A DNA stretch of 64,000 nt from Bordetella parapertussis (GTDB taxonomy: Bacteria > Pseudomonadota > Gammaproteobacteria > Burkholderiales > Burkholderiaceae_C): contig CAMDXA010000010.1 of NCBI GenBank assembly GCA_945878065.1, positions 1 through 64,000 of the forward strand, written 5' to 3'. The position numbers were made by a program, and so were the translations under genes. Shown piece by piece: positions 50,541 through 60,000 of the stretch (positions within the stretch are counted from its first letter, which is position 1; every line of letters starts with the position of its first letter). The notes beneath the pieces were generated by a model that made no database searches, had not been told where the DNA came from, and saw nothing but the letters and a program-made list of their open reading frames with translations.

Positions 50541-50973
50541 TCCCGTTACGCCACCTGTTGCAGAAACTACTAAAGTAACTGCAACTGTTGAAACCAGCCC
50601 AGACAATCAGCCAGTTGCCCAACCACAGAGAAATAACATGATGGACATGATCTCCTCCAACGCTTCTAAGCCTTCTATCTTGAGCGAGGGTTTTTCGTTT
50701 CGTGGTGAAATTGCCGCTAAAGGCGCTATTCATGTGGAAGGTTCTTTGAATGGTCAGATACAAGTAGACGAATTGACCATAGGTTCACGCGGTCAGGTTG
50801 AAGGTGTCGTGACCTGCTCTAGTTTGCATATCAAGGGAAAATTCTCTGGCACGGCCACTTGCAGTGAATTGATCGTGACATCATCGGCTTCGGTGGATGG
50901 TCATGTGGTGTATCAAACCCTGTCGGTACAAAAAGGTGCATCTATCAAAGGTGAATTGCTGCTGGTAAAGTAA
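50509..50973 (+). CDS. Bactofilin (second copy)
   Basis: A 154-residue bactofilin with an unstructured ~45-residue N-terminal extension rich in Thr/Val/Pro/Gln, then the beta-helix (SEGFSFRGEIAAKGAIHVEG, LTIGSRGQVEGVVTCSSLHI, TSSASVDGHVVYQTLSVQKG). It lacks the long C-terminal tail of the first copy, so the two probably co-polymerise or form separate filaments. The ATG at 50509 lies inside the M23 gene, a 32-bp overlap; a later internal ATG (RNNMMDMISS) is an alternative start. The HTH-TM gene follows 22 bp on. Confidence 0.92.
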   Translation: MFNKSKIATNNPVTPPVAETTKVTATVETSPDNQPVAQPQRNNMMDMISSNASKPSILSEGFSFRGEIAAKGAIHVEGSLNGQIQVDELTIGSRGQVEGVVTCSSLHIKGKFSGTATCSELIVTSSASVDGHVVYQTLSVQKGASIKGELLLVK

Positions 50974-50995
50974 GCTTTTTGATCAAAGGCCATGA

Positions 50996-51862
50996 ATGTC
51001 GGACATTTCCCAGATTGACGGTCAATCCGTTCGACTCAAGAGAGAATCATTAGGCTGGGCCATTTCTGACTTGGCCACCATGGCTTGTTTATCCACCAAA
51101 CAAATCAAGCAAATCGAAGAAGGTGGCATGACCGCTTTCTACAGTGAAAATGTCAAACTCACCGCCGCTCGCAAAGTAGCCGGTTTGCTTGGTATGACAG
51201 AGCCCCAGTTGTTCGGGCAGGTCACGCCGGCGGTCATTGAGCAACCACCCCATGTTGACGAAACCCTCAGTGAAACTGATGAGGCTGGTCAAAGTGAGCT
51301 TGGCCATGTCTCGCACCCAACCTCAGAAACTGCTGCTATTTCTCGCAGCGAATCTTGGCATTTCTTGGCGCAGCCCCCCGAAAATATAAATCACAACGAG
51401 CCAGCCAGCCAGCCTGATTCGCCAACTGCTCAGCTTGAGCCAGCAGCTCCGCTGACCACTGAGACAACGCCGCCTCAAGAGCCTGCCTCAGACCCAGCGA
51501 AGGATGAGGCGCCGCCTAAAACCAGCAACACCCATTATTTGATCAAGATACTCGCTTTGTTTTTGGTGGCCTTGGCAGCAGCCGCATTGCTCAGACAACA
51601 AGCCGGAGACGAAAATTCCCAGGCGGCCCCAGTCATTGATGCGCTACCGGTCTTGATACCTGCCCCCGAAGTGCCAACAGCGATGCCAACGACCCAAGAG
51701 CCTTCAGGCAACGCTGCACAGGCAACAGCAACCAGCTCGGATGCGGCTGGGGCGCTGCCGCCCAACCCAAGTCCGGACAACGCTCAAACAAATACCACCG
51801 GCCCAGTCGGTAAACCCTTGCCCGCCGGTTCTGACACGCCTGCAGCCAACGGCAGCAAATAA
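50996..51862 (+). CDS. RodZ-like HTH-TM protein
   Basis: A 288-residue protein: cytoplasmic N-terminal HTH_25/RodZ-like domain (residues ~8-72, LKRESLGWAISDLATMACLS and TKQIKQIEEG), an acidic Pro/Thr/Glu-rich linker, one TM helix at ~180-197 (IKILALFLVALAAAALL), and a Pro/Ala/Thr-rich periplasmic tail. RodZ links MreB to the elongation machinery; this protein has the same topology but diverges and lacks the RodZ DUF4115 domain. In this operon it would tether or organise bactofilin filaments (inference). AAAGG precedes ATG 50996. It is convergent with hemH. Confidence 0.8.
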   Translation: MSDISQIDGQSVRLKRESLGWAISDLATMACLSTKQIKQIEEGGMTAFYSENVKLTAARKVAGLLGMTEPQLFGQVTPAVIEQPPHVDETLSETDEAGQSELGHVSHPTSETAAISRSESWHFLAQPPENINHNEPASQPDSPTAQLEPAAPLTTETTPPQEPASDPAKDEAPPKTSNTHYLIKILALFLVALAAAALLRQQAGDENSQAAPVIDALPVLIPAPEVPTAMPTTQEPSGNAAQATATSSDAAGALPPNPSPDNAQTNTTGPVGKPLPAGSDTPAANGSK

Positions 51863-51913
51863 CTTTTACGTGAACCGCTACCTGCGGTGCCTATGTGGCA
51901 ATAAATACCCGGC

Positions 51914-53008
51914 CTAGTTCTTAGCACCCATGTCCAAGGCTGCTTGGCGTGATGCAGCGTTCACTGCGTCGTTGGCGGGTTCGAGCGGCCATCCAGACAT
52001 ATGGGTCATCGTCAAGTTGTGCATGGCGCTTATCCATACCGGGCTGTCGTTGATGCATTCAATATAGTGGAATTGCTCGCCACCTTCCTCTAGAAAGGCC
52101 GCCTTCACTTCCAGTGCGATTTCCTCAAGGGTTTCCAAGCAATCGCTGACAAAGCCGGGGCAAACAATCTGAATCGAGCGGCAACCCTGTCGGGAAAGTT
52201 CTCGCACGGTGGGCTCGGTATACGGTTCCAGCCATTTGGCCTTGCCAAAGCGCGATTGAAAGCACACCTTGTATTCGTTTTTAGACAAGCCCAAGGCTTC
52301 GCCTAGTAACCTAGCGGTTTTATGGCATTCGCAGTGGTAGGGGTCGCCTAATTGCAAAGTACGTTCGGGCACGCCATGAAAGCTCATCACCAACTGCTCT
52401 GCGCGCCCGTGCTGTGCCCAATGCGAACGGATTTTGTCGGCCAGCGCTTCTATGTAGCCGGGGTGATCGTGGTAATGGTTGATGAAACGCAGTTCAGGCA
52501 GGTTACGGGTGCGCATGCCCCAGGCATACACCGCATCGAATACGCTGGCGGTGGTGGTGCCTGAGTACTGGGGATATGCTGGCAACACCAACACGCGGGT
52601 AACGCCTTGCGCTTTCAATTCATCCAGTACCTGTGGAACGGCAGGCGAACCATAGCGCATGGCATAGCGGACCACCACTTTTTTCGGATCAAACAATTGC
52701 TGCAAGGCCAGACCTTGTTTTTCTGTCCAGACCTTCAGCGGGGATCCTTCCGCGGTCCAAATACTGGCGTATTTGTGCGCAGACTTGGCTGGACGGACTC
52801 GCAAAATAATGCCGTGAAGAATCATCAACCAAAGAAAACGCGGTATCTCAACCACCCTGGGGTCGCTTAAAAATTCAGCAAGGTAGCGGCGCAATGCAGG
52901 GGCAGTGGGGGCCTGCGGCGTGCCTAAGTTGCAGTAAATAATGGCTGTTTTGGCGGGCTGTCCGTGGCTGTAGGCCGGTTCAGCGGCAAATCTGGGAGTT
53001 GAATTCAT
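51914..53008 (-). CDS. hemH: Ferrochelatase
   Basis: A 364-residue ferrochelatase inserting Fe2+ into protoporphyrin IX. YCNLGTPQAPT, VLPAYPQYSGTTTASVFDAV, MSFHGVPERTL with catalytic His, CHKTARLLGE, FQSRFGKAKWLEP and CPGFVSDCLETLEEI are all present. The start ATG at 53006-53008 overlaps the hpnE stop by 4 bp, so it is translationally coupled to the squalene genes. Last gene of hpnC-hpnD-hpnE-hemH on the minus strand; convergent with the RodZ-like gene. Confidence 0.95.
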   Translation of the reverse strand: MNSTPRFAAEPAYSHGQPAKTAIIYCNLGTPQAPTAPALRRYLAEFLSDPRVVEIPRFLWLMILHGIILRVRPAKSAHKYASIWTAEGSPLKVWTEKQGLALQQLFDPKKVVVRYAMRYGSPAVPQVLDELKAQGVTRVLVLPAYPQYSGTTTASVFDAVYAWGMRTRNLPELRFINHYHDHPGYIEALADKIRSHWAQHGRAEQLVMSFHGVPERTLQLGDPYHCECHKTARLLGEALGLSKNEYKVCFQSRFGKAKWLEPYTEPTVRELSRQGCRSIQIVCPGFVSDCLETLEEIALEVKAAFLEEGGEQFHYIECINDSPVWISAMHNLTMTHMSGWPLEPANDAVNAASRQAALDMGAKN

Positions 53009-54261
53009 ACCCTATTTTCCCCCATGCGCCATCGTTCCAATAGATTCACCGCATGAAGCCCTGATTGCACCGCGCCTTCCAAGGTGGCCGGGTAGGGGCC
53101 ATCGATGTAATCACCACATGCCACCAATGGATGGCGAACCACTGCAGGCGGTCTGCGGACCCCGGGCACACAGGCAAATGCCGCGCGTTTTTCCACCACG
53201 GTCAGCAACGCGCTGGCTTGGCGCAACCCCAATTGGTCACGTGCCTGTCTTTGCACCGCCTCTGTGGTGGTTTGTCTGTCTTGGGTGCTGGCACTGACCA
53301 CCATAGCCAGCACGCCTTGCATGCCAGGGTCTGGCGTTAGCTTGCCTTTGTCAAACGCAAATTGCGCAGGCGCATCCGCATCGCTTTGCAAAGCCATGAC
53401 GGGGCTGTGCCAATCAAGATCTTGGTGGGCTTGCAAATAAACCGTGGTGATGGCGGTGTGCGCCAAATCATGTGCCTGAGCTGACCATGCGGGTTCGATG
53501 GCTGCCGTTAGTCGGGCCGCTTCCCATGCGGGACAAGCCAAGACCACCGGCTCTGCCAGTAACTCCTCCAGATGTTGTACGTGACTGCCAGTGACAATTT
53601 CAGCACCCTGCTGCGCCAACCATTGCACCACCGCATCAGGCCATAGGCGGCTTAAATCAGTGCGCGGAATCAACATGTCGCTGCTGCCTGTTCCGCCCAT
53701 CAACGCGTCTTGCATGACCCGCAAAAATACCCGAGCACTGGCCTGCGCCGGGGGCAGATTCAGCGCCGACACGCATAGCGGTTCAATCAGCAATGACATG
53801 ACAGTAGGCGGCAAATGGCAACACAGCGCAGCCACTGTCATGTCAGGTGGCGCTTGGAACTGGTTCAATCGCCAGCGCAATGCCTGCCCAGTCAGCGTCA
53901 GTTTGTCATGCCAAGCCCAGCCCTTGGCTTGCAAGATCGCCGCCAGCATGTTCCATGGCGCGGGCCATGCAGACAATTGCAGACCGGTGTCATCGGGTCT
54001 TCGCAAACATAACGGCATGCGCCAAAGGTGTTGTTCGGTGTCGATTCCTACAGTCTTCATTAGCCTCAGTGTTTCGCGGTAAGCGCCAATCAGAATGTGC
54101 TGACCATTGTCCAAAGCCAAGCCGTGGTGCATGACCCGCCGCGCCCGCCCGCCGACCTGGGGCGCGGCCTCAAGCAAACGTACTTGCCAGCCTAATTGGA
54201 CGGCATGCACGGCCGCAGCCAGTCCCGCCCAGCCTGCGCCCACCACCGTGAGTTTTTTCAA
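53005..54261 (-). CDS. hpnE: Hydroxysqualene dehydroxylase HpnE
   Basis: A 418-residue FAD amine-oxidase-type enzyme reducing hydroxysqualene to squalene. VVGAGWAGLAAAVHAVQLGW is the dinucleotide fold, PQVGGRARRV follows, and CGDYIDGPYPATLEGAVQSG is the C-terminal FAD contact. The most likely start is TTG at 54259-54261, overlapping the hpnD stop (TTGA) and giving the expected N-terminus; GTG at 54295-54297 would overlap hpnD by 40 bp. It is followed by hemH with a 4-bp overlap. Confidence 0.92.
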   Translation of the reverse strand: MKKLTVVGAGWAGLAAAVHAVQLGWQVRLLEAAPQVGGRARRVMHHGLALDNGQHILIGAYRETLRLMKTVGIDTEQHLWRMPLCLRRPDDTGLQLSAWPAPWNMLAAILQAKGWAWHDKLTLTGQALRWRLNQFQAPPDMTVAALCCHLPPTVMSLLIEPLCVSALNLPPAQASARVFLRVMQDALMGGTGSSDMLIPRTDLSRLWPDAVVQWLAQQGAEIVTGSHVQHLEELLAEPVVLACPAWEAARLTAAIEPAWSAQAHDLAHTAITTVYLQAHQDLDWHSPVMALQSDADAPAQFAFDKGKLTPDPGMQGVLAMVVSASTQDRQTTTEAVQRQARDQLGLRQASALLTVVEKRAAFACVPGVRRPPAVVRHPLVACGDYIDGPYPATLEGAVQSGLHAVNLLERWRMGENRV

Positions 54262-55097
54262 AATTTTCCCAGCGCCTGCATTTTCCAGGCGAGCCACAAT
54301 TTGCGAACAGGTGTCAGCGACACACGTTGCTTGAGCACAGGAAATCTCGCTTCGGCGATTTCATGCAGCAAAGTTCGGTAGATGCTGGCCATCATCAGCC
54401 CTGGTTTTTGTGCCCGCCAATCGGCAGCGGGCAGCATGGCCAACGCCTCCTCATACAAACCCAAGGCCCGATCGGTTTGAAACTGCATCAGCGCCTGAAA
54501 TGCGAGAGAGTCGCGGCGGTTGAGCAGGTCAGCGGCAGTGACCTGAAACTGCTGCAACTCATCCACGGGCAAGTAAATACGCCCCCGCAACGCGTCCTCG
54601 CCGACATCACGAATGATGTTGGTCAATTGAAAAGCCAGACCCAGCTTATGCGCATATTCGGTGGTTTGGCCTTGGGTTTGGCCAAAAATAAGGGCCGCAA
54701 CTTCGCCCACCACCCCGGCCACCAAGTGGCAATAGGATTGCAGTCCTTTGAAATCAAGGTAGCGTGTTTGGTGCAAATCCATGTTGCAACCCTGAATCAC
54801 TTGTTGCAAATGCTGCTGGGTGATGCCGTGCTCAGCGGTCAATGGCATCAAGGCTTGCATCACAGGATGCTGTGCGTTCCCCGCAAAACTGCGCGCCACT
54901 TCTGTGCGCCACCATTGCAATTTGTGTGCGGCGACGCCAGCGTCATGGACCTCGTCCACCACATCATCAATTTCACGGCAAAACGCATAAAAAGCCGTGA
55001 TTGCAGCCCGTTTACGGGGCGGCAGAAACAAAAAAGCGTAGTAAAAACTGCTGCCAGAACCAGCGGCTTTGGCTTGCACGTATTGCTGAGGTGTCAT
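54258..55097 (-). CDS. hpnD: Presqualene diphosphate synthase HpnD
   Basis: A 279-residue squalene/phytoene synthase family enzyme. FYAFCREIDDVVDE is the first Asp-rich motif, FQLTNIIRDVGEDALRGRIY the second. HpnD couples two farnesyl diphosphates to presqualene diphosphate. It lies between hpnC and hpnE in the usual three-gene order. No squalene-hopene cyclase lies in this window, so the downstream product (hopanoids or free squalene) cannot be stated. Confidence 0.92.
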   Translation of the reverse strand: MTPQQYVQAKAAGSGSSFYYAFLFLPPRKRAAITAFYAFCREIDDVVDEVHDAGVAAHKLQWWRTEVARSFAGNAQHPVMQALMPLTAEHGITQQHLQQVIQGCNMDLHQTRYLDFKGLQSYCHLVAGVVGEVAALIFGQTQGQTTEYAHKLGLAFQLTNIIRDVGEDALRGRIYLPVDELQQFQVTAADLLNRRDSLAFQALMQFQTDRALGLYEEALAMLPAADWRAQKPGLMMASIYRTLLHEIAEARFPVLKQRVSLTPVRKLWLAWKMQALGKF

Positions 55098-55125
55098 GGC
55101 TGAGATTGTGGCACTGGCGCTTTGG

Positions 55126-55938
55126 CTATTCGCGTTGCGGGGGCTTAGAAGCCATCCATAGGCTGCGCCAAAGCATCAGAGTGATGTCAGCGGTATTGAG
55201 TTGTGGCCGGTGCTTGAAAGTATCGGTGCGAGAAATTTTGTCCAAGATGCGCAGCCCGCCTTGCACCACCAGACGCAATTCCCAGCCGGCACGCCCCGGG
55301 ACTTGGTGTACCAGGCCCGCACCTTTTAGCATCAGTGCGCGGGCGAAAGCCAATTCCTCTGCAAGCTTGGCATTCACAGGCAGGTAAAACCTGCCGCGCG
55401 GAATGTCCACGCTCAGGTCTTGCCAAAAATTGATCAACTGCAGAGCAGAGCACACGGCATCGCTTTGCTGCAAAGCCGCAGCATCCTTGATACCGTACAG
55501 GTGCAACAGCAATCGACCAATTGGGTTGGCGGATCGGGTGCAGTAGTCCAGCAGTTCCGTGCGGTTTTGGTAGATGCGCATGTCGCGCGTGTGAAGAACA
55601 TCTTGTTCAAACGCTGACAGAAGCGCCAGCAAGTGGTCAATCGGGATATCAAAGGCATGCATCTCACGCCACAAGGCCTGCAGCATCGTTGGCCAGTTTG
55701 GGCTGATCGGCCCGCTTTGGTGCAAACCGTTTTGCAAGTCAGTGCGCAGGGTAGCGAGCAGGTGTAGCCGCTGCTCGGCGCTGGCATGGCCTTCGTCGGC
55801 AATGTCGTCGGCAGTACGTGCAAAGTGGTAGATGGCCACCACGGCTGCTCGCAGATGCGGCGGGCAAAGCACCGAAGCAACAGGAAAGTTCTCGTAGTGG
55901 TCGACTTTTGACATGGTCTTTGTATTGTCACTTGACAT
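55126..55938 (-). CDS. hpnC: Hydroxysqualene synthase HpnC
   Basis: A 270-residue member of the squalene/phytoene synthase family. YHFARTADDIADEGHA and INFWQDLSVDIPRGRFYLP are the two Asp-rich motifs; the FWQD variant in the second is typical of HpnC rather than HpnD. It converts presqualene diphosphate to hydroxysqualene. It opens the minus-strand hpnC-hpnD-hpnE-hemH run and is divergent from the RND efflux operon across 62 bp. Confidence 0.92.
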   Translation of the reverse strand: MSSDNTKTMSKVDHYENFPVASVLCPPHLRAAVVAIYHFARTADDIADEGHASAEQRLHLLATLRTDLQNGLHQSGPISPNWPTMLQALWREMHAFDIPIDHLLALLSAFEQDVLHTRDMRIYQNRTELLDYCTRSANPIGRLLLHLYGIKDAAALQQSDAVCSALQLINFWQDLSVDIPRGRFYLPVNAKLAEELAFARALMLKGAGLVHQVPGRAGWELRLVVQGGLRILDKISRTDTFKHRPQLNTADITLMLWRSLWMASKPPQRE

Positions 55939-55960
55939 GACAGGTATTCAGAATTAGATT

Positions 55961-55974
55961 ACTAACCAGTCAGT
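55961..55974. promoter_or_regulatory. Possible TetR-type operator between hpnC and the RND operon
   Basis: ACTAACCAGTCAGT (55961-55974) is an imperfect palindrome (10 of 14 positions symmetrical), like the ACTGACTGGT-type sites bound by AcrR/TetR repressors of efflux operons. It lies 26 bp before the adaptor start. No regulator gene is encoded beside it in this window. Confidence 0.3.
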
Positions 55975-56000
55975 CATTAAAAATTTTTCAGGGTTTTCCC

Positions 56001-57080
56001 ATGTATCGCATTCAAAGTGCCTTGTGCATCTCAGGCGTGTCGTTGTTGCTTGCTTGCTCACCCGCTCCGAATACTCAGGTTCCCATTCGAGCGGTCAAGG
56101 TGTTGCAAGTCAGTGAATCCATACTTTCCCCGCAAGCAGAATTCGCCGCAGAAGTGCGCGCCAGGGTCGAGGCGCGTGTCGGCTTTCGGGTGGCGGGCAA
56201 ATTGACCGCCCGGTATGTTGAACTCGGCCAGCGTGTCAAAGCCGGGCAATTGTTGGCGGAGATGGACGCACAGGACTACCGTTTATCCGTTGACGGCGCC
56301 AAGGCATCGGTCGGTGCCGCCCAAACCAACCGCGACCTGGCTGCTGCAGACTTCAAGCGCTACAAAGAATTGCGTGACAAAGAATTCATCAGCGGCGCGG
56401 AATTGGAGCGCCGTGAAAGCACTTTGAAAGCAGCGCAATCCCAGTTTGAGCAAGCGCAGGCGCAGCTTTCTACCCAACGCAATCAGTTGACTTACAGCAA
56501 GTTGTTCGCAGACAAGTCCGGCGTGGTGACGGGTTTAGAAGCTGAAGTCGGTCAGGTGCTGAGTGCGGGCATGCCAGTGCTGCGACTGGCGCAAGACGGT
56601 GTGCGCGAAGTGGCGTTTGCCGTGCCTGAGGACAGGTTGTCGCTGGTCAAGCCCGGCCAAGTCCTTAAGGTCAAGTTATGGGGCGGCCCACAAACGTTAT
56701 CTGCCAAAGTACAGGACGTGGCTGCCAGCGCTGATCCTGTTACCCGCACCTTCATGGTCAAAGCGACATTGGATGACATGAAAGTACCGCTGGGCAGTAC
56801 GGCCACTGTGCTGATCAGCAGTGAAAAATCCACCTCCAAACAAATCACATTGCCCACTTCTGCCGTGCGGCAAGAGGGCGGAAAAACCAGCGTATGGCTG
56901 GTTGAGCCTGCCAGCATGACTGTGCGTTCTCAGGCGATCGAGGTCAGTGGCGTGCAAGACAACACGGTGTTGGTCAGCGGTGGATTACAACCCGGCCAAC
57001 AAGTGGTCACAGCCGGTATACATGTGCTGTCTGAGGGCCAAAAAGTCACTTACTTCAAACCGGTCGGTGGTCAGCCATGA
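56001..57080 (+). CDS. RND efflux periplasmic adaptor (membrane fusion) lipoprotein
   Basis: A 359-residue adaptor. The signal peptide ends in SLLLACS, a lipobox with the acylated Cys. GFRVAGKLTARYVELGQRVK and LLAEMDAQDYRL form the lipoyl half, followed by the alpha-helical hairpin (GAAQTNRDLAAADFKRYKEL onward, Glu/Gln/Ala-rich), the second lipoyl half, a beta-barrel and a membrane-proximal domain (LPTSAVRQEGGKTSVWLV). It couples the inner-membrane pump to an outer-membrane channel. The stop overlaps the pump start in ATGA. No TolC-like gene follows, so an unlinked outer-membrane protein must serve. Confidence 0.93.
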   Translation: MYRIQSALCISGVSLLLACSPAPNTQVPIRAVKVLQVSESILSPQAEFAAEVRARVEARVGFRVAGKLTARYVELGQRVKAGQLLAEMDAQDYRLSVDGAKASVGAAQTNRDLAAADFKRYKELRDKEFISGAELERRESTLKAAQSQFEQAQAQLSTQRNQLTYSKLFADKSGVVTGLEAEVGQVLSAGMPVLRLAQDGVREVAFAVPEDRLSLVKPGQVLKVKLWGGPQTLSAKVQDVAASADPVTRTFMVKATLDDMKVPLGSTATVLISSEKSTSKQITLPTSAVRQEGGKTSVWLVEPASMTVRSQAIEVSGVQDNTVLVSGGLQPGQQVVTAGIHVLSEGQKVTYFKPVGGQP

Positions 57081-60000
57081 CAGATTCCTCCAATTCGGCA
57101 AAAGGATTCAATTTGTCCGAATGGGCTTTGAACCACCGGGCCTTTACCCGCTATCTGATGGTGGTATTGCTGTTGTTAGGCGTGGCGGCATATTTTCAAT
57201 TGGCCCAAGATGAAGACCCGCCCTTTACTTTTCGCGCCATGGTGGTGCGTACCTATTGGCCGGGTGCTACCGCGCAACAAGTGGCAGAGCAAGTCACCGA
57301 CAAAATTGAACGGGTGTTGCAAGAAGCCCCGTATGCGGACAAGATCCGCAGTTATTCAAAGCCCGGTGAATCGCAAGTCATCTTTCAGCTCAAAGACTAT
57401 TCCAAGCCCCAGGAGGTAGCGGATGTCTGGTATGCAGTGAGAAAAAAAATTGGGGACATGCGCCATACCCTGCCGCAAGGGGTGCAAGGGCCTTTTTTCA
57501 ATGACGATTTTGGTGACGTGTATGGCGTGATTTATGCGCTGCAAGCCGACGGATTTTCGCCCGCGGAATTGCATGACATTGCAGACGATGTCAGGCAGCA
57601 ATTGCTACGCGTGAAAGACGTCTCCAAAGTCGAACTGTTTGGCGTTCAGGACGAAAAAATATTCATCGAGATTCCGCAAAAAAGGCTGGCCCAACTCGGC
57701 CTGGATCTGAATGCTGTATTGGCCCAACTGGGACAGCAAAATGCCGTGGAAAGTGCGGGTAACTTGCAAACCCCGCAAGATGTGGTGCAAATTCGCGTGG
57801 CCGGTCAATTCGAAGCGGTGGCGCAGTTAAGTGCTATGCCTATTCGAGGCGTCTCGGGCCAGCAACTGCGTTTGGGCGATATTGCAACCATCTCGCGCGG
57901 ACATGCCGACCCGCCGAATGTCAAGGTGCGGTTTCAAGGCCAGCAAGTCGTCGCACTGGGTGTATCCATGACCAAGGGCGGTGACATCATCCGCTTGGGC
58001 AAATCCTTGGAAGTGGTTGTTGATAAATTGCAAGCCAGTTTGCCGGCAGGCGTGAAACTCAGCAATGTGCAAAACCAACCCATAGCGGTGTCGCGTTCGG
58101 TCGGTGAATTCATAAGTGTATTGATAGAAGCGGTGGTGATCGTATTGTTGGTGAGTTTTGTCTCACTCGGGTGGCACAAAGGTGGGCGCTTTGGGTGGTA
58201 TGTCGATATGCGGCCAGGTTTGGTGGTTGGCATCACCATACCGCTGGTACTGGCGATGACTTTTTTGGCCATGTACTACTGGGACATCGGCTTGCACAAA
58301 ATTTCTTTGGGCTCGCTCATTATTTCGCTGGGCTTACTGGTGGACGACGCCATCATCGCGGTGGAGATGATGGTGCGCAAAATGGAAGAAGGTTTTGACA
58401 AAGTCAGGGCGGCCACATTTGCCTATGAAGTGACCGCTATGCCCATGTTGACAGGCACATTGATCACCGCGGCAGGTTTTTTACCCATTGGTTTGGCCAA
58501 GTCGGTCACGGGGGAATACACCTTTGCGATTTTCGCGGTCACAGTGATTGCTTTGTTGCTGAGTTGGTGGGTGTCGGTGTTTTTCGTGCCCTTGTTGGGT
58601 ATCTGGTTGTTGCAAGTCAAGCCGCAACATGCAGCAAACCATCCGCAAGAACTGTTTGACTCGGTTTTCTACAACGCGTTTCGTGCCACTGTCAATTGGT
58701 GTGTGGAACACCGTTGGATCACCATCGGCGCCACCTTGCTGACTTTCGCCCTGGGCATCGCCGGTATGGGAAAAGTTCAGCAACAGTTTTTCCCGGATTC
58801 AAGCCGCCCTGAAATCATGATGGATGTCTGGTTCCCGGAAGGTACTTCTTTGCAAGCCAATGAAGCACTTGTGAAACAAATCGAAAAAAGAATGATGTCC
58901 CTGAATGGTGTGGACTCAGTGAGTACTTGGGTGGGTTCAGGCGTGCCACGTTTTTACTTGCCCTTGGACCAGATTTTCCCGCAGACCAATGTGTCCCAGT
59001 TCATCGTGTTGCCGATGGACTTGGACACCCGGGAATCGTTGCGAGTGGCATTGCCCGCCTTGATGGCAACTGAGTTTCCTGAGGTGCGTGCACGCGTGAA
59101 ATTGTTGCCCAACGGTCCGCCAGTGCCTTTCCCTGTTCAATTTCGTGTTTCTGGCCCGGACCCGTTGGTGCTGAGGCAACGCGCCGATGAAGTCAAAGCA
59201 GTGATGCGCGAAAACAGCAACACCCGTGACGTCAATGACAACTGGAACGAGTCGGTCAAAGTGATGCGCTTTGAAGTCGACCAAGACAAGGCGCGTGCAC
59301 TGGGCGTGACCAGTCAGTCCATTGCGCAAACATTGCGTGTCTTATTGAGCGGCAACCCCGTGGGTCAGTTCCGTGAGGGTGACAAATTGATTGACATGGT
59401 GTTGCGCCAACCGGCCAGCGAACGCCAAACCATGACCGATTTAGGCAACGCATATCTGCCCACCAGTTCCGGCAAAGCCATTCCTTTGTTACAAATTGCC
59501 AAGCCTGTTTTTGATTGGGAGCCTGGTGTGATGTGGCGGGAAAACCGCGACTACGCCATCACCGCCCAGTGCGACATTGCGGAGGGCTTGCAAGGCGCGA
59601 CAGTCACCCAGCAGCTACTGCCATCGCTCAAAGCGCTGGAGGCCAAATGGGTCGAACAAGGTTTGTCTGCCTACACCATCAGCGTGGCGGGTGCTGTGGA
59701 AGAAAGCGCCAAAGGATCGTCCTCGATTGCTGCCGGCTTGCCGTTGATGTTGTTCGTGACATTTACCTTGTTGATGATCCAGTTGCAAAGCTTCAGCCGC
59801 GCCATGCTGGTGTTTTTGACCGGTCCCATGGGTATTGCCGGCGTCGCCATGTCCTTGCTGCTGCTAGACAGACCGTTTGGTTTTGTGGCGTTACTGGGTG
59901 TGATTGCTTTGATGGGCATGATTCAGCGCAATTCGGTCATATTGATTGACCAGATTGAGCAAGACCGCGCCAAAGGCATACCCGCCTGGGATGCCATCGT

